Assembly (NCBI GenBank): GCA_025928585.1
Contig: JAICJG010000010.1
Span: 1-43,335, forward strand
Source of the DNA: Rhodanobacteraceae bacterium
GTDB lineage: Bacteria > Pseudomonadota > Gammaproteobacteria > Xanthomonadales > Rhodanobacteraceae
DNA: 43,335 bases
Reading direction: 5' to 3'
In this document: positions 43,158-43,335 of the stretch, piece after piece
Layout of the letters: every line of letters begins with the position of its first letter
How positions within the stretch are numbered: the stretch's first letter is position 1
Notes under the pieces: model-generated
Told to the model about the DNA's origin: nothing
Seen by the model: the letters and a program-made list of their open reading frames with translations, nothing else
Databases searched by the model: none
Made by a program: the position numbers and the translations under genes

Positions 43158-43335
43158 CCGGGGCTCAGCACGGCATCGGTTGCGGGCGCGGCGAACCGCG
43201 TCTGGCGTTGGGCTTCGCTGCGCTCAGCGCCAACCTACGAAAGGCACGTTCGGCCGGGGCTCAGCACGGCATCGGTTGCGGGCGCGGCGAACCGCGTCTG
43301 GCGTTGGGCTTCGCTGCGCTCAGCGCCAACCTACG
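43158..43335. repeat. 82-base direct repeat with internal palindrome at the window end
   Basis: Two apparently identical 82-base copies, 43158-43239 and 43254-43335, are separated by 14 bases. Each contains GTTGGGCTTCGCTGCGCTC followed by AGCGCCAACCTACG, a common dispersed repeat of proteobacteria with a GTTGG..CCAAC stem. The window stops at the end of the second copy, so more units may follow. Confidence 0.85.

Noticed and set aside
43158-43335. Terminal inverted repeats of an insertion sequence
   Set aside because: The copies are direct, not inverted, and no transposase is present.

Overview
The window reads as chromosome of a high-GC gammaproteobacterium, most likely of the Xanthomonadales (Lysobacterales) and perhaps near Rhodanobacteraceae. 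This assignment is inference. It rests on the GC-rich codon use, a Kdo kinase (kdkA), the yceD-rpmF-fabH-fabD-fabG-acpP-fabF order with no plsX between rpmF and fabH, and the many short palindromic repeats typical of that order. I see no phage, plasmid, CRISPR array or complete insertion sequence. Nearly all genes are ordinary chromosomal genes.

Layout. 1-6.7 kb: an old-yellow-enzyme reductase, a periplasmic penicillin-acylase-type hydrolase, a DUF2147 protein, the Fe-S carrier apbC, dcd and a small lipoprotein. 6.7-13 kb (minus strand): a 5-oxoproline (pyroglutamate) operon. It runs pxpB-pxpC-pxpA, a DUF969/DUF979 pair of membrane proteins and pyroglutamyl peptidase, preceded by a HIT protein and a dienelactone hydrolase. 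13-18.3 kb: rimO, a DUF202 protein, greB with an unknown membrane protein, and a LysM lytic transglycosylase. 18.3-18.7 kb: tRNA-Ser(CGA) with a duplicated 3' end and a structured repeat. 18.8-23 kb: amidase, DJ-1/PfpI protein, DUF6165 protein and a family 9 glycosyltransferase. 23-27.1 kb: kdkA, a metallo-beta-lactamase-fold protein and moaA-moaC-moaD-moaE. 27.1-30.6 kb: a truncated tRNA-Ser carrying the same structured repeat, an intact tRNA-Ser(GGA), SRP RNA, dnaX, ybaB and recR. 30.7-36.9 kb: hinT, slp, a MoxR/DUF58/TgpA transglutaminase trio, a Maf/YceF pyrophosphatase and a coiled-coil membrane protein. 37-43.1 kb: yceD, rpmF and type II fatty-acid synthesis. The last 180 bases are a direct repeat.

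How the genes work together. The pxp operon should release N-terminal pyroglutamate from peptides (Pcp), move it across the membrane (DUF969/DUF979, inferred) and hydrolyse it to glutamate (PxpABC). The moa genes make molybdopterin, the fab genes make fatty acids for phospholipid and lipid A, and kdkA and the glycosyltransferase act on lipopolysaccharide core. dnaX, ybaB and recR form the conserved replication and recombination-repair block next to SRP RNA.

The most unusual content is the small repetitive DNA. An approximately 80-base, three-hairpin element sits at the same point (after TTCGA of the T loop) in two tRNA-Ser-derived sequences 9 kb apart. Compensatory base changes in its stems indicate selection on structure. 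Hairpins with the same AGGGAT loop recur elsewhere. Several other short repeats have entered coding sequence in frame, in pxpC, pxpB and fabD, and one has replaced the ribosome-binding region of pxpA.
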